Positions 16,978 to 26,227 of a stretch of 44,768 nucleotides of DNA are shown piece by piece; position 1 is the first letter of the stretch; each line of letters begins with the position of its first letter. The notes below the pieces were generated by a model that was not told the DNA's origin, did no database searches, and saw only the letters and a program-made list of their open reading frames with translations. The stretch is from Shewanella fodinae. GTDB taxonomy: Bacteria; Pseudomonadota; Gammaproteobacteria; Enterobacterales; Shewanellaceae. A program made the translations under genes and the position numbers. The DNA is taken from positions 1 to 44,768 of the forward strand of contig NZ_BMXW01000025.1 in NCBI RefSeq assembly GCF_014651955.1, given 5' to 3'.

Positions 16978-18264
16978 TCAGCGTTTTTCCAACGGGATAA
17001 AATCGCGGGAATCGTGACCAGTATATAGTTGGCGTGGACGGCTGATCTTGTGACCAGGCTGATCCAACATTTCTTTCCAGTGAGACACCCAGCCAACGGT
17101 GCGGGCAAGGGCGAAGATCACGGTAAACATACTGGTTGGAATACCGATAGCCTTCATGATAATACCGGAGTAGAAGTCGACATTCGGGTACAGCTTCTTG
17201 GAGATAAAGTATTCATCTTCAAGCGCAATACGTTCTAACTCCATTGCCACATCCAGCAGCGGATCATCAATTTTCAGTTCACTCAGCACTTCATGACAAG
17301 TTTCACGCATCACTTTAGCGCGAGGGTCAAAGTTCTTATACACACGATGACCAAAGCCCATCAGACGGAATGGATCATTCTTGTCTTTGGCTTTTTCGAT
17401 AAACTCAGGAATACGGTCAACGGAGCCAATCTCTTCTAACATCTTCAAGCATGCTTCATTAGCACCGCCGTGAGCCGGACCCCACAAGGAAGCAATCCCC
17501 GCCGCAACACAAGCAAATGGATTGGCACCAGAGGAGCCAGCAAGACGCACGGTAGAAGTCGAGGCATTTTGCTCGTGGTCGGCATGCAGAATAAAGATAC
17601 GATCCATTGCTCGTTCAACGATGGGGTTCACTTGATACTCTTCACAGGGTACCCCAAACATCATTTGCAGGAAGTTTCCGGCATAACTGAGATTGTTACG
17701 TGGATACTGGAACGGTTGACCAACGGAATATTTGTAACACATAGCCGCAATGGTAGGCATTTTGGAAACTAACCGATATGCAGCAACTTCGCGGTGTCTC
17801 GCGTCGGTGACATCCAAAGAGTCCTGATAAAAAGAGGACAAGGCACCTGTTACCCCACATAACATGGCCATTGGGTGAGCGTCGCGACGGAATCCGCGGA
17901 AAAAGAACGCTAACTGTTCATGCACCATGGTGTGGTTGCGAACAGTTTTTGTGAATTCTTCATACTGAGTTTTGGACGGCAGTTCGCCGTACAGCAGCAG
18001 ATAGCATAGATCCAGGTAACTGGATTCAACCGCTAACTGGTCAATTGGATAACCCCGGTGCAACAAAATGCCATTGTCACCATCTATGTAGGTAATCGCG
18101 GATTCACATGAGGCGGTGGCGAGAAATCCTGGGTCGAAAGTAAAGTAACCTTTGCTGCCCAGTTTACTGATATCGATCACATCGAAACCAGCTGTTCCCT
18201 GTTTTACTGGCAGTTCTATCGAGTCATTCCCTGGAAGTTCCAATTTGGCTATTAGTTCAGCCAT
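16978..18264 (-). CDS. gltA: Citrate synthase (type II, hexameric class)
   Basis: A 428-residue enzyme that condenses oxaloacetate with acetyl-CoA, the entry step of the TCA cycle. The length equals that of the Gram-negative NADH-sensitive class (E. coli 427). The catalytic residues are visible: the His in [12 protein letters not shown], the His in [16 protein letters not shown], and the Asp in YPNVDFYSG. The N-terminal beta-rich domain ([16 protein letters not shown]) belongs to this class and carries the NADH-binding region. It is divergent from sdhC with 408 bases between, where two CRP-type sites were noticed. A strong terminator follows the gene. Confidence 0.97.
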   Translation of the reverse strand: MAELIAKLELPGNDSIELPVKQGTAGFDVIDISKLGSKGYFTFDPGFLATASCESAITYIDGDNGILLHRGYPIDQLAVESSYLDLCYLLLYGELPSKTQYEEFTKTVRNHTMVHEQLAFFFRGFRRDAHPMAMLCGVTGALSSFYQDSLDVTDARHREVAAYRLVSKMPTIAAMCYKYSVGQPFQYPRNNLSYAGNFLQMMFGVPCEEYQVNPIVERAMDRIFILHADHEQNASTSTVRLAGSSGANPFACVAAGIASLWGPAHGGANEACLKMLEEIGSVDRIPEFIEKAKDKNDPFRLMGFGHRVYKNFDPRAKVMRETCHEVLSELKIDDPLLDVAMELERIALEDEYFISKKLYPNVDFYSGIIMKAIGIPTSMFTVIFALARTVGWVSHWKEMLDQPGHKISRPRQLYTGHDSRDFIPLEKR

Positions 18265-18325
18265 ACCCCAATCTCCTTAACTTCAATTATGTGAGTGCGG
18301 CGTATCAAACGGCCATTACTTTACA

Positions 18326-18341
18326 AGTAATCTAGATCACA
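18326..18341. promoter_or_regulatory. Candidate CRP site near gltA
   Basis: AGTAATCTAGATCACA matches the CRP pattern TGTGA-N6-TCACA fully in the right half and three of five in the left half. Its core TCTAGA is palindromic. It lies about 62 bases upstream of the gltA start codon on the gltA side. It is weaker than the site before sdhC. Confidence 0.4.
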
Positions 18342-18613
18342 TTTCAATTTAAATAAGCGTTTAAATCCGTTAGACATTGGTATAGGTAAGACCAATTTCC
18401 CTGTTAACTCTACAGCTTACGGTAAAAACCGCCAAAAAAAATAAAATTTCCAGAATGTGATGTTTGTATTTGACTTTTACGACGAGTATACTTGCTGCGG
18501 TCCTTGGGGGCTATAAACAGGACATTTTTACCTCTCTTTGTATAATCCATAAATATGAATAGGGTCAATTAGTTACCTGTTTGTAATAAGCAGTCTATTT
18601 GTCAAAAATGAAA

Positions 18614-18629
18614 TGTGACTTGCGTCACA
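18614..18629. promoter_or_regulatory. Perfect CRP-type site before sdhC
   Basis: TGTGACTTGCGTCACA is an exact match to the consensus TGTGA-N6-TCACA, extended by flanking A/T bases (AAA before, AAT after). It lies 44 bases before the ATG at 18673, so it could overlap or closely follow the start of the sdh-suc transcript; the position would decide activation or repression. In Shewanella CRP is a major regulator of respiration. Confidence 0.75.
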
Positions 18630-18672
18630 AATCGATTTTCATCAAAATCGGTTCATATAACAAAAATGCTCA

Positions 18673-19068
18673 ATGGAGCTGAGTGAGCAGAACGTGAAAA
18701 AGCAAAGACCTGTCCATCTTGATTTGCAGACCATTCGCTTCCCGGCGGCTGCAATCGCATCCATCCTCCACCGAATTACTGGTGTTATCATGTTGTTTGC
18801 TGTCGGTATCCTGTTGTGGTTGCTAAACGCCTCACTGCAGTCAGCCGAGAGCTTCAACCATTTACAATCGCTGCTGGATAGCTTTGTGATGAAGTTTATC
18901 CTCTGGGGCATCCTTACCGCGCTTGGTTATCATTTGTTAGGTGGTTTGCGCCATCTGGTGATGGATACTGGCCGTTGGGAAGAGTTAGCCTCTGGCAAAG
19001 CTTCTGCTAAAGCAGTATTTGTTCTTGCGATTGTCTTTTCAGTATTGGCGGGAGTATGGGTATGGTAA
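18673..19068 (+). CDS. sdhC: Succinate dehydrogenase cytochrome b556 subunit
   Basis: A 131-residue membrane anchor of complex II. KKQRPVHLDLQTIRFP at the N-terminus and SILHRITGV (Ser30, Arg34, quinone-site residues) match SdhC. His87 in GYHLLGGLRHLVMD is the equivalent of the haem b ligand His84 of E. coli. Three transmembrane helices are visible (about 31-52, 72-94 and 112-131). The start is ambiguous: ATG 18673 gives MELSEQNVKKQRP, while GTG 18694 gives a shorter protein; the longer form matches the E. coli length (129) better. First gene of the operon; its end overlaps sdhD by seven bases. Confidence 0.95.
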   Translation: MELSEQNVKKQRPVHLDLQTIRFPAAAIASILHRITGVIMLFAVGILLWLLNASLQSAESFNHLQSLLDSFVMKFILWGILTALGYHLLGGLRHLVMDTGRWEELASGKASAKAVFVLAIVFSVLAGVWVW

Positions 19069-19409
19069 CCAATGCCGCGAGTTTCGGACGCAGTGGTGTC
19101 CATGATTTCATTATGTTGCGCGCCAGCGCCGTAATACTGGCTTCTTATGCGGTATTTCTGGTGGTGTTTGCCGCTGTAAGTTCCCCCCTCACTTATGATG
19201 TATGGCATGGATTGTTTACTGCCTTGCCCATGAAAGTGTTTACGCTGCTGGCTTTGATTGCACTGCTGATCCACGCTTGGATTGGTGTCTGGCAGGTGCT
19301 CACTGACTATGTCAAGAATGTGTCACTGCGTGGCGTGTTGCAGTTTGTATTTGTGGTGACTGCCTTTGCTTACCTGGCAGCCGGCATACTGATTGTTTGG
19401 GGGGTATAA
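19062..19409 (+). CDS. sdhD: Succinate dehydrogenase membrane anchor subunit
   Basis: The protein has 115 residues from ATG 19062. I prefer this ATG to the one at 19056 because GGAG at 19051-19054 is then seven bases away, and because the numbering then agrees with E. coli: haem-ligand His71 and quinone-site Asp82-Tyr83 in HAWIGVWQVLTDYV. Three membrane helices are visible. With SdhC it anchors the catalytic subunits, binds haem b and forms the ubiquinone site. It overlaps sdhC by seven bases and ends directly before the sdhA start, so translation is coupled. Confidence 0.95.
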   Translation: MVTNAASFGRSGVHDFIMLRASAVILASYAVFLVVFAAVSSPLTYDVWHGLFTALPMKVFTLLALIALLIHAWIGVWQVLTDYVKNVSLRGVLQFVFVVTAFAYLAAGILIVWGV

Positions 19410-21179
19410 GTGGCTATTCCAGTTCGCGAATTCGATGCAGTAGTGATAGGTGCCGGTGGCGCTGGTATGCGTGCTGCACTACAGATTTCTAAAGAAGGCA
19501 AGAGCTGCGCGCTGTTGTCTAAAGTATTTCCGACTCGTTCTCATACCGTTTCCGCCCAAGGTGGGATAACAGTTGCACTGGGTAATGCCCATGAGGATAA
19601 CTGGCAATACCATATGTATGACACCGTGAAAGGTTCTGACTTCATCGGTGATCAGGATGCCATTGAATACATGTGCCAGACTGGCCCAGAAGCCATTATC
19701 GAGCTGGAGCATATGGGACTGCCGTTTTCCCGCTTTGATAATGGAAAAATTTATCAGCGTCCGTTCGGTGGTCAATCCCGTAATTTCGGTGGTGAACAGG
19801 CGGCTCGTACTGCGGCAGCCGCTGACCGTACCGGTCATGCATTGTTGCACTGCCTCTATCAACAGAACGTAAAGAATAAGACCCAGGTATTTTCCGAATG
19901 GTATGCCTTGGATTTGGTAAAGAATGAAGATGGTGTGATTGTCGGTTGTACCGCACTGGAAATCGAAACTGGCGACATCGTTTATTTCAAGGCTAAAGCA
20001 ACGGTATTGGCGACAGGTGGTGCTGGGCGTATTTTTGCGTCTACTACCAATGCGCATATCAATACTGGCGATGGTGTCGGCATGGCTTCCCGTGCTGGCG
20101 TGCAGTTGCAAGATATGGAAATGTGGCAGTTCCATCCTACAGGTATCGCCGGTGCTGGGGTGTTAGTAACTGAAGGCTGTCGTGGTGAAGGTGGTTATCT
20201 GTTAAATAAGGATGGCGAGCGTTTCATGGAACGTTATGCCCCTAACGCCAAAGACTTGGCTTCTCGCGATGTAGTTGCCCGTGCCATGATGACCGAAATC
20301 CGCGAAGGTCGCGGTTGCACTGATGGCGATATTGGTCCGCATCTTAAGCTGAAGCTGGATCACTTGGGTAAAGAAACGCTGGAAGCTCGTCTGCCCGGCG
20401 TTTGTGAATTGTCGCGTACCTTCGCCCATATCGATCCCGCTGATGGTCCAATCCCGGTTATCCCAACCTGCCACTATATGATGGGTGGTTTGCCGACTCG
20501 GGTAACGGGGCAGGTAATTCATCGTAATGCCGACGGTACTGAGCAGGATGTCAAAGGTCTTTTCGCAGTAGGTGAAATTGCTTGCGTATCGGTGCATGGT
20601 GCCAACCGCCTTGGTGGTAACTCGCTGTTAGATTTAGTGGTCTTTGGTCGTGCTGCGGGTCATCACCTTGGTGAAGTGCTGAAAGATGGTGAAACACCTA
20701 AAGCGGCAACAGAAGCTGAGATCGCCAAATCACTAGAACGTCTGAACCGTTGGGAAAGCAATAAAGACGGTGAAGACCCGTTCAAGATCCGTAAAGATCT
20801 GCAGATGTGTATGCAGATGCATTTCTCGGTATTCCGTACCGGTGAGGCTATGGCCGAAGGTCTGGAAGAGCTACAGCAGATCCGTCAGCGTCTGGCCAAT
20901 GCCAAACTTTCTGACAACTCTAAGGAATTCAATACCCAGCGTATTGAATGTCTGGAACTGGATAATCTGATGGCAACAGCGATTGCCTCTGCTTATGCGG
21001 CTAACTTCCGTACGGAAAGCCGTGGCGCCCATAGTCGCGAAGATTATCCTGAACGTGATGATGCCAACTGGCTATGTCACAGCTTGTTTGACCCGGTGAG
21101 CGAAACCATGGATCGTCGCCCAGTTAATATGGCACCTAAGTTCCGCGAAGCGTTTCCACCAAAGAAACGTACCTACTAA
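19410..21179 (+). CDS. sdhA: Succinate dehydrogenase flavoprotein subunit
   Basis: A 589-residue catalytic subunit of complex II, oxidising succinate to fumarate. It starts at GTG 19410, directly after the sdhD stop, with a G-rich ribosome site. The FAD-binding motif [13 protein letters not shown] is at residues 12-24. SHTVSAQGG follows with His45, the residue that carries FAD covalently in this family. Further hallmarks are WQFHPTGI, the active-site region [20 protein letters not shown], and [22 protein letters not shown] near residue 395. Length and order match E. coli SdhA (588). No irregularity noticed. Confidence 0.98.
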   Translation: MAIPVREFDAVVIGAGGAGMRAALQISKEGKSCALLSKVFPTRSHTVSAQGGITVALGNAHEDNWQYHMYDTVKGSDFIGDQDAIEYMCQTGPEAIIELEHMGLPFSRFDNGKIYQRPFGGQSRNFGGEQAARTAAAADRTGHALLHCLYQQNVKNKTQVFSEWYALDLVKNEDGVIVGCTALEIETGDIVYFKAKATVLATGGAGRIFASTTNAHINTGDGVGMASRAGVQLQDMEMWQFHPTGIAGAGVLVTEGCRGEGGYLLNKDGERFMERYAPNAKDLASRDVVARAMMTEIREGRGCTDGDIGPHLKLKLDHLGKETLEARLPGVCELSRTFAHIDPADGPIPVIPTCHYMMGGLPTRVTGQVIHRNADGTEQDVKGLFAVGEIACVSVHGANRLGGNSLLDLVVFGRAAGHHLGEVLKDGETPKAATEAEIAKSLERLNRWESNKDGEDPFKIRKDLQMCMQMHFSVFRTGEAMAEGLEELQQIRQRLANAKLSDNSKEFNTQRIECLELDNLMATAIASAYAANFRTESRGAHSREDYPERDDANWLCHSLFDPVSETMDRRPVNMAPKFREAFPPKKRTY

Positions 21180-21191
21180 GGAGTTGTACAG

Positions 21192-21899
21192 ATGAAATTG
21201 GATATTGCAGTTTATCGTTACAATCCTGATGTAGACACTAAACCCTACATGCAGGATTACAGTCTGGAGATTGCAGACGGTTCAGATTTGATGGTACTGG
21301 ATGTGCTGTTAAAGCTGAAAGAACAGGATCCATCGCTGGCGTTTCGTCGTTCCTGTCGTGAAGGGGTATGTGGCTCCGATGGCATGAATATGAACGGCAA
21401 GAACGGCCTTGCTTGTATTACACACGTATCTTCCTTTAACGGTAAAAAGCTGGAAATCAGACCATTGCCCGGTATGCCGGTAGTACGTGACTTAGTCGTA
21501 GACCTGACTCAGTTCTACAAGCAGTATGAAAAAATTAAACCGTACCTGATTAATGATGGTAAACAGCCGGTTCGTGAGCATTTGCAGTCTCCTGAAGAGC
21601 GCGCACATTTGGATGGCCTGTACGAGTGTATTATGTGTGCTTGCTGTTCTACCGCTTGCCCATCCTTTTGGTGGAACCCCGATAAATTTGTCGGCCCCAG
21701 TGGTTTGCTGCACGCATATCGCTTCCTGATAGACAGCCGCGATACTGCCACAGAAGAACGTCTGGCGGATCTTGATGATGCCTACAGCGTATTCCGTTGT
21801 CATGGCATCATGAACTGTGTCGATGTCTGTCCGAAAGGGCTAAATCCGACTAAAGCTATCGGACATATCAAGTCGATGTTGTTGAATCGGGCGGTATAA
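21192..21899 (+). CDS. sdhB: Succinate dehydrogenase iron-sulfur subunit
   Basis: A 235-residue electron-transfer subunit. The [2Fe-2S] site is SCREGVCGSDG...C with Cys55, Cys60 and Cys75, the fourth ligand being Asp63 as in E. coli. The [4Fe-4S] site is CIMCACCSTACP, and the [3Fe-4S] site involves the cysteines of CHGIMNCVDVCPKGL. It passes electrons from SdhA to the quinone site. AAGGAG lies eight bases before the ATG. It is followed by 189 bases holding a long hairpin before sucA. Confidence 0.98.
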   Translation: MKLDIAVYRYNPDVDTKPYMQDYSLEIADGSDLMVLDVLLKLKEQDPSLAFRRSCREGVCGSDGMNMNGKNGLACITHVSSFNGKKLEIRPLPGMPVVRDLVVDLTQFYKQYEKIKPYLINDGKQPVREHLQSPEERAHLDGLYECIMCACCSTACPSFWWNPDKFVGPSGLLHAYRFLIDSRDTATEERLADLDDAYSVFRCHGIMNCVDVCPKGLNPTKAIGHIKSMLLNRAV

Positions 21900-21942
21900 A
21901 TGCAAGAAGACGGCCAATCATCCATACTGGTATAGGCTCGTC

Positions 21943-21981
21943 TAGAGTCACTTCTTCGGCATGAAGAGGTGGCTCTATTTT
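21943..21981 (+). terminator. Long hairpin between sdhB and sucA (attenuator or processing site)
   Basis: Bases 21943-21957 pair with 21963-21977 over fifteen positions (13 Watson-Crick plus two U-G pairs) around a five-base loop GGCAT, followed by TTTT. The two U-G pairs would be A-C mismatches in the opposite strand, so the structure favours the sdh-to-suc transcript. It resembles a rho-independent terminator with a short U-tract. It may reduce sucAB expression relative to sdh or protect the processed 3' end of the sdh mRNA. Confidence 0.7.
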
Positions 21982-22088
21982 GTATGTGAAGGACAATGAC
22001 TTGCCGCGTAATACGGAGATTTCTCTGGCGGTCTTTATCTGATGAAACATCAGGCAATGAACGTATACCAAGATTGAAAGGAATAGAA

Positions 22089-24911
22089 ATGCACCAAGGC
22101 ATCATGAAAGCTTGGCTCGAGTCTTCCCACCTGAACGGGGCTAACTCGACCTATGTAGAAGAGATGTATGAAGCCTATCAAGAAGACCCAGAGTCAGTCT
22201 CCGCGGACTGGCGCGAAGTCTTTGATAACCTCCCTCCTGTCAATGGTGCGTCATCCGATGTACCCGAAGCAGCCCACTCCAAGATCCGTGACTATTTCCG
22301 AGCCCTAGCTATGGAAGGACACCATAGAGGTGTCGGCCGAGTATCAGATCCTGAAGTAGATGCCAAACAGGTTAAGGTTCTGCAGCTCATTAACGCTTAT
22401 CGGTTCCGCGGTCACCAAAATGCTAATCTGGATCCTTTGGGTCTTTGGAAACGCGACAAGGTGGCGGAATTAGATCCAGCATTCCATGGTTTGACTGCTG
22501 AAGATATGCAGCGTGAATTCAACACCGGTTCGTTTGATCACGGCGGCGAAACCATGAAGCTGGCCGACTTGCTGGCGGCACTTAAGGCCACTTACTGTGG
22601 TTCTATCGGTGCTGAATACATGCATATCACCGATACCGAAGAGAAACGCTGGATCCAGCATCGCCTGGAACCTACTCTGGGTAAAGCCAGTTACGATCAG
22701 CAAGTTAAGCACCGTATTCTTGAGGGACTTAATGCTGCCGAAGGTATGGAAAAATATCTTGGGGCAAAATTCCCAGGCGCCAAGCGCTTTTCGTTAGAAG
22801 GCGGTGACACGCTGGTGCCTATGCTGCGTGAGATTATCTATCGCGCTGGGGATGCTGGCACTAAAGAGATTGTTATCGGTATGGCCCACCGTGGCCGTCT
22901 GAATGTGCTAGTGAATGTGCTGGGCAAACGGCCTGCTGAACTGTTTGACGAATTTGCGGGCAAGCATCATGACAGTCTTGGTTCCGGTGACGTGAAATAT
23001 CATCAGGGTTTTTCTTCAGATTTTGAAACTCCCGGTGGCAACGTACATTTGGCGCTGGCTTTCAACCCTTCGCATCTGGAAATTGTTAATCCAGTGGTGA
23101 TGGGGTCTGTGCGCGCTCGTCAAGATCGCCGTGGTTGTACCGATGGTTTGCAGGTCATGCCGATTACCATTCATGGTGATTCTGCCATTACTGGCCAAGG
23201 GATTGTGCAGGAAACCCTCAATATGTCCCAGACTCGGGCATATAGGGTCGGCGGTTCCATCCGCATCGTGGTTAATAACCAAGTGGGCTTTACCACCTCT
23301 AATCATCAGGATGTGCGCTCTACCGAATATTCTACTGACATCGCCAAGATGGTGCAGGCGCCGATTTTCCACGTCAATGCTGATGATCCAGAAGCAGTGG
23401 CCTTCATTGCGCAGTTGGCAGTCGATTTCCGTAATACCTTTAAACGTGACATTTTGGTTGACTTGGTATGTTACCGTCGTCATGGTCACAACGAGGCAGA
23501 TGAACCGAGTGCCACCCAGCCATTGATGTACAGCAAGATCAAAAAACACCCGACAACGCGCAAGATCTATGCTGATCAACTGATCAGCCAACAGAGTATC
23601 TCTGCCGAAGAAGTGACCGCTATGGTGAATGGCTACCGTGATGCGTTGGATAAAGGTGACTGTGTGGTGAAAGAGTGGCGTCCGATGACGCTACACACCG
23701 TTGACTGGACGCCTTATCTGAATCACGAGTGGGATGAAGACTATGATGCGGTAGTACCTTTAGCGCATCTTAAAGAGTTGGCGGCCAAGATCAGTTATGT
23801 CCCTGAAGGCTTTAAACTGCAGTCTCGGGTAGAAAAAATCTATACCGATCGTAAAACAATGGCTGAAGGCGAGAAGTTACTGGACTGGGGCGCTGCTGAA
23901 ACCTTGGCATACGCAACGATTCTGGAGCTGCGTAAGCGGGTGCGCATCAGTGGTCAGGACTCTGGCCGAGGTACTTTCTTCCATCGCCATGCAGTTCTGC
24001 ACAATCAGGATGACGGAACCACCTATTTGCCGCTGCGTAATGTGGCCGATAAACAAGGGCCGTTTGATATCAATGACTCTGTGTTATCTGAAGCCTCAGT
24101 ACTGGCATTTGAGTATGGTTATGCCACAGCAGAGCCAGAAGGTTTAAGTATCTGGGAAGCGCAGTTTGGTGATTTTGCTAACTGTGCACAGGTTGTGATT
24201 GACCAGTTCCTGTCTTCTGGTGAACAAAAGTGGGGGCGTTTATGTGGCCTCACTATGTTGTTGCCACACGGCTACGAAGGGCAGGGCCCTGAACATTCCA
24301 GCGCCCGTCTGGAGCGCTTCTTGCAGCTTTGTGCTAACCACAATATGCAGGTCTGTGTGCCTTCTACCCCAGCGCAGGTTTACCACATGTTGCGACGTCA
24401 GGTTGTCAGACCTATGCGGCGGCCGCTAGTGGTGATGTCACCTAAGTCTCTGTTGCGTCATCCTTTGGCGGTTTCTTCTTTGGAAGAACTGGCAGAAGGA
24501 ACGTTCCAGAATGTGATTGCTGAGATTGATAGTCTAGATCCCAAAAAGGTAAATCGTGTCGTGTTCTGTAGCGGTAAGGTTTATTACGAACTGCTGGAAC
24601 GCCGCCGCAAAGAGAACATTGATAATATTGCCATCATTCGTATCGAACAGTTGTATCCGTTCCCGCACGAAGAACTGGCGAAAATACTGGCTGAATTCCA
24701 GCATGTGACAGATTTTGTTTGGTGTCAGGAAGAACCTCAGAACCAAGGCGCTTGGTATTGCAGCCAGCACCATTTCTGGGCGGCGATTCCTAAGGGCGCT
24801 CAGCTAAGTTACGCCGGCCGCGAGGCTTCTGCAGCACCGGCGTGTGGCTATCCTGAATTGCATACGCACCAGCAGGAATCTCTGATCATTAGCGCATTGA
24901 ATCTGAAGTAA
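22089..24911 (+). CDS. sucA: 2-oxoglutarate dehydrogenase E1 component
   Basis: The protein has 940 residues from ATG 22089, selected because AAAGGA at 22077-22082 is well spaced and the sequence then begins MHQGIMKAWLESSHL, close to the E. coli N-terminus; an in-frame extension upstream to 21996 runs through the hairpin 3' flank and is unlikely. The thiamine-diphosphate decarboxylase decarboxylates 2-oxoglutarate and passes succinyl to the E2 lipoyl arm. Visible motifs: the small N-terminal E2-binding segment STYVEEMYEAYQEDPESV, GMAHRGRLNVLVNVLGK, the ThDP-binding block GDSAITGQGIVQETLN with NNQVGFTTS, and the C-terminal transketolase-like domain (LLPHGYEGQGPEHSSARLER). Length is normal (E. 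coli 933). Confidence 0.98.
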   Translation: MHQGIMKAWLESSHLNGANSTYVEEMYEAYQEDPESVSADWREVFDNLPPVNGASSDVPEAAHSKIRDYFRALAMEGHHRGVGRVSDPEVDAKQVKVLQLINAYRFRGHQNANLDPLGLWKRDKVAELDPAFHGLTAEDMQREFNTGSFDHGGETMKLADLLAALKATYCGSIGAEYMHITDTEEKRWIQHRLEPTLGKASYDQQVKHRILEGLNAAEGMEKYLGAKFPGAKRFSLEGGDTLVPMLREIIYRAGDAGTKEIVIGMAHRGRLNVLVNVLGKRPAELFDEFAGKHHDSLGSGDVKYHQGFSSDFETPGGNVHLALAFNPSHLEIVNPVVMGSVRARQDRRGCTDGLQVMPITIHGDSAITGQGIVQETLNMSQTRAYRVGGSIRIVVNNQVGFTTSNHQDVRSTEYSTDIAKMVQAPIFHVNADDPEAVAFIAQLAVDFRNTFKRDILVDLVCYRRHGHNEADEPSATQPLMYSKIKKHPTTRKIYADQLISQQSISAEEVTAMVNGYRDALDKGDCVVKEWRPMTLHTVDWTPYLNHEWDEDYDAVVPLAHLKELAAKISYVPEGFKLQSRVEKIYTDRKTMAEGEKLLDWGAAETLAYATILELRKRVRISGQDSGRGTFFHRHAVLHNQDDGTTYLPLRNVADKQGPFDINDSVLSEASVLAFEYGYATAEPEGLSIWEAQFGDFANCAQVVIDQFLSSGEQKWGRLCGLTMLLPHGYEGQGPEHSSARLERFLQLCANHNMQVCVPSTPAQVYHMLRRQVVRPMRRPLVVMSPKSLLRHPLAVSSLEELAEGTFQNVIAEIDSLDPKKVNRVVFCSGKVYYELLERRRKENIDNIAIIRIEQLYPFPHEELAKILAEFQHVTDFVWCQEEPQNQGAWYCSQHHFWAAIPKGAQLSYAGREASAAPACGYPELHTHQQESLIISALNLK

Positions 24912-24936
24912 TAAATTTTAAAAAGGAAAGCGTTCC

Positions 24937-26148
24937 ATGAGTATCGAAATCAAGGTACCAGTTTTGCCAGAATCCGTAGCCGATGCGACTATTGCCACCT
25001 GGCATGTTAAGCCCGGTGAGGCGGTGACCCGTGATCAGAATCTGGTGGACATCGAAACCGATAAAGTCGTGTTAGAAGTGGTTGCACCGGAAGATGGTTC
25101 CATCAGTGAGTTCTTAGCACAAGAAGGGGATACCGTACTGGGCGAACAAGTTATCGCAACATTTGTCCCAGGCGCGGTCGTTGGCCAGGAAGTGACTAAA
25201 GAACAGGCTGAAGCCAGCGCACCTAAAACTGAAGGCAGTGCGCCTAAAGCAGAAGCAACTGCCGAAGAAAGTAACGATGCCCTGAGTCCATCAGTACGTC
25301 GTCTGGTGGCTGAACATAACGTTGACCCGAGCAAAATCAAAGGCACTGGCGTAGGTGGCCGCATCACTAAAGAAGATGTGGAAGCCCATGTGAAATCTGC
25401 TAAAGCCGCTCCAGCTGCGACACCTGCACCGGTACAACTTGCTGGCGATCGCAGTGAAAAACGTGTGCCAATGACCCGTCTGCGTAAGACCATCGCGACC
25501 CGTCTGCTGGAAGCGAAAAACTCTACCGCAATGTTGACGACCTTTAACGAAGTCAACATGAAGCCGATTATGGATATCCGTAAGAAATACCAGGAAGTTT
25601 TTGAGAAAAAACACGGTATCCGCCTGGGCTTTATGTCTTTTTATATCAAAGCGGTAACTGAAGCGCTGAAACGCTATCCAGAAGTGAATGCTTCTATCGA
25701 TGGTGATGAACTCGTATATCACAACTATTTCGATGTCAGCATCGCAGTATCTACTCCTCGTGGTCTGGTAACACCTGTGCTACGTGATACCGATACTATG
25801 ACCTTGGCTGATATGGAAAAAGCTATCCGCGATCTGGCTATCAAAGGCCGTGATGGCAAATTGACCGTGGACGACATGATGGGCGGTAACTTCACTATCA
25901 CCAATGGTGGTGTGTTCGGCTCCTTGATGTCTACGCCTATCCTGAACCTGCCACAGAGTGCAATTCTGGGTATGCACGCCATTAAAGATCGGCCAATGGC
26001 TGTCAATGGTCAGGTGGAAATCCTGCCCATGATGTACCTGGCTCTTTCCTATGACCACCGTATCATTGATGGTCGTGAGTCAGTAGGTTTCCTAGTAACT
26101 GTCAAAGACTTACTGGAAGACCCAACCCGTCTGCTGCTTGACCTGTAA
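24937..26148 (+). CDS. sucB: 2-oxoglutarate dehydrogenase E2, dihydrolipoyl succinyltransferase
   Basis: A 403-residue core of the 2-oxoglutarate dehydrogenase complex. The lipoyl domain has the lipoylated lysine Lys43 in [11 protein letters not shown]. An Ala/Pro/Glu-rich linker follows. The peripheral subunit-binding domain is [20 protein letters not shown] then [11 protein letters not shown] (about 112-147). The catalytic domain ends with [15 protein letters not shown], which contains the active-site His and Asp. AAAAGGAAAG precedes the start. It is 25 bases downstream of sucA. The E3 subunit is not in the window and is presumably shared with pyruvate dehydrogenase. Confidence 0.98.
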   Translation: MSIEIKVPVLPESVADATIATWHVKPGEAVTRDQNLVDIETDKVVLEVVAPEDGSISEFLAQEGDTVLGEQVIATFVPGAVVGQEVTKEQAEASAPKTEGSAPKAEATAEESNDALSPSVRRLVAEHNVDPSKIKGTGVGGRITKEDVEAHVKSAKAAPAATPAPVQLAGDRSEKRVPMTRLRKTIATRLLEAKNSTAMLTTFNEVNMKPIMDIRKKYQEVFEKKHGIRLGFMSFYIKAVTEALKRYPEVNASIDGDELVYHNYFDVSIAVSTPRGLVTPVLRDTDTMTLADMEKAIRDLAIKGRDGKLTVDDMMGGNFTITNGGVFGSLMSTPILNLPQSAILGMHAIKDRPMAVNGQVEILPMMYLALSYDHRIIDGRESVGFLVTVKDLLEDPTRLLLDL

Positions 26149-26172
26149 AGGGACTACCGGCAGTGATCTCGT

Positions 26173-26196
26173 AGCTGGCCCGTCCGCGGGCCAGTT
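26173..26196 (+). other. GC-rich hairpin between sucB and sucC
   Basis: CTGGCCCG (26175-26182) pairs perfectly with CGGGCCAG (26187-26194) around a TCCG loop, extended by two weaker pairs. No T-run follows, so it is not a standard terminator. It may stabilise or separate the sucAB and sucCD parts of the operon mRNA. Confidence 0.6.
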
Positions 26197-26227
26197 GGAC
26201 TGAAACGTTGTAAACGGATAAATCATC

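Larger units (their letters stand above)
18265..18672. promoter_or_regulatory. Divergent control region between gltA and sdhC
   Basis: This 408-base AT-rich region must hold the promoters of gltA (leftwards) and of the sdh-suc operon (rightwards). A TATAAT hexamer at 18541-18546 could be a plus-strand -10 element, though no good -35 stands 16-18 bases before it. Two CRP-type sites are listed separately. Regulation of this block by carbon and redox state is known in enteric bacteria through ArcA, CRP and Fur-linked RNA; only the CRP-type sites are visible here. Confidence 0.55.

Noticed and set aside
21996..22088. N-terminal extension of SucA
   Set aside because: ATG 22089 has an ideal ribosome site and a family-typical N-terminus; the extension has neither.
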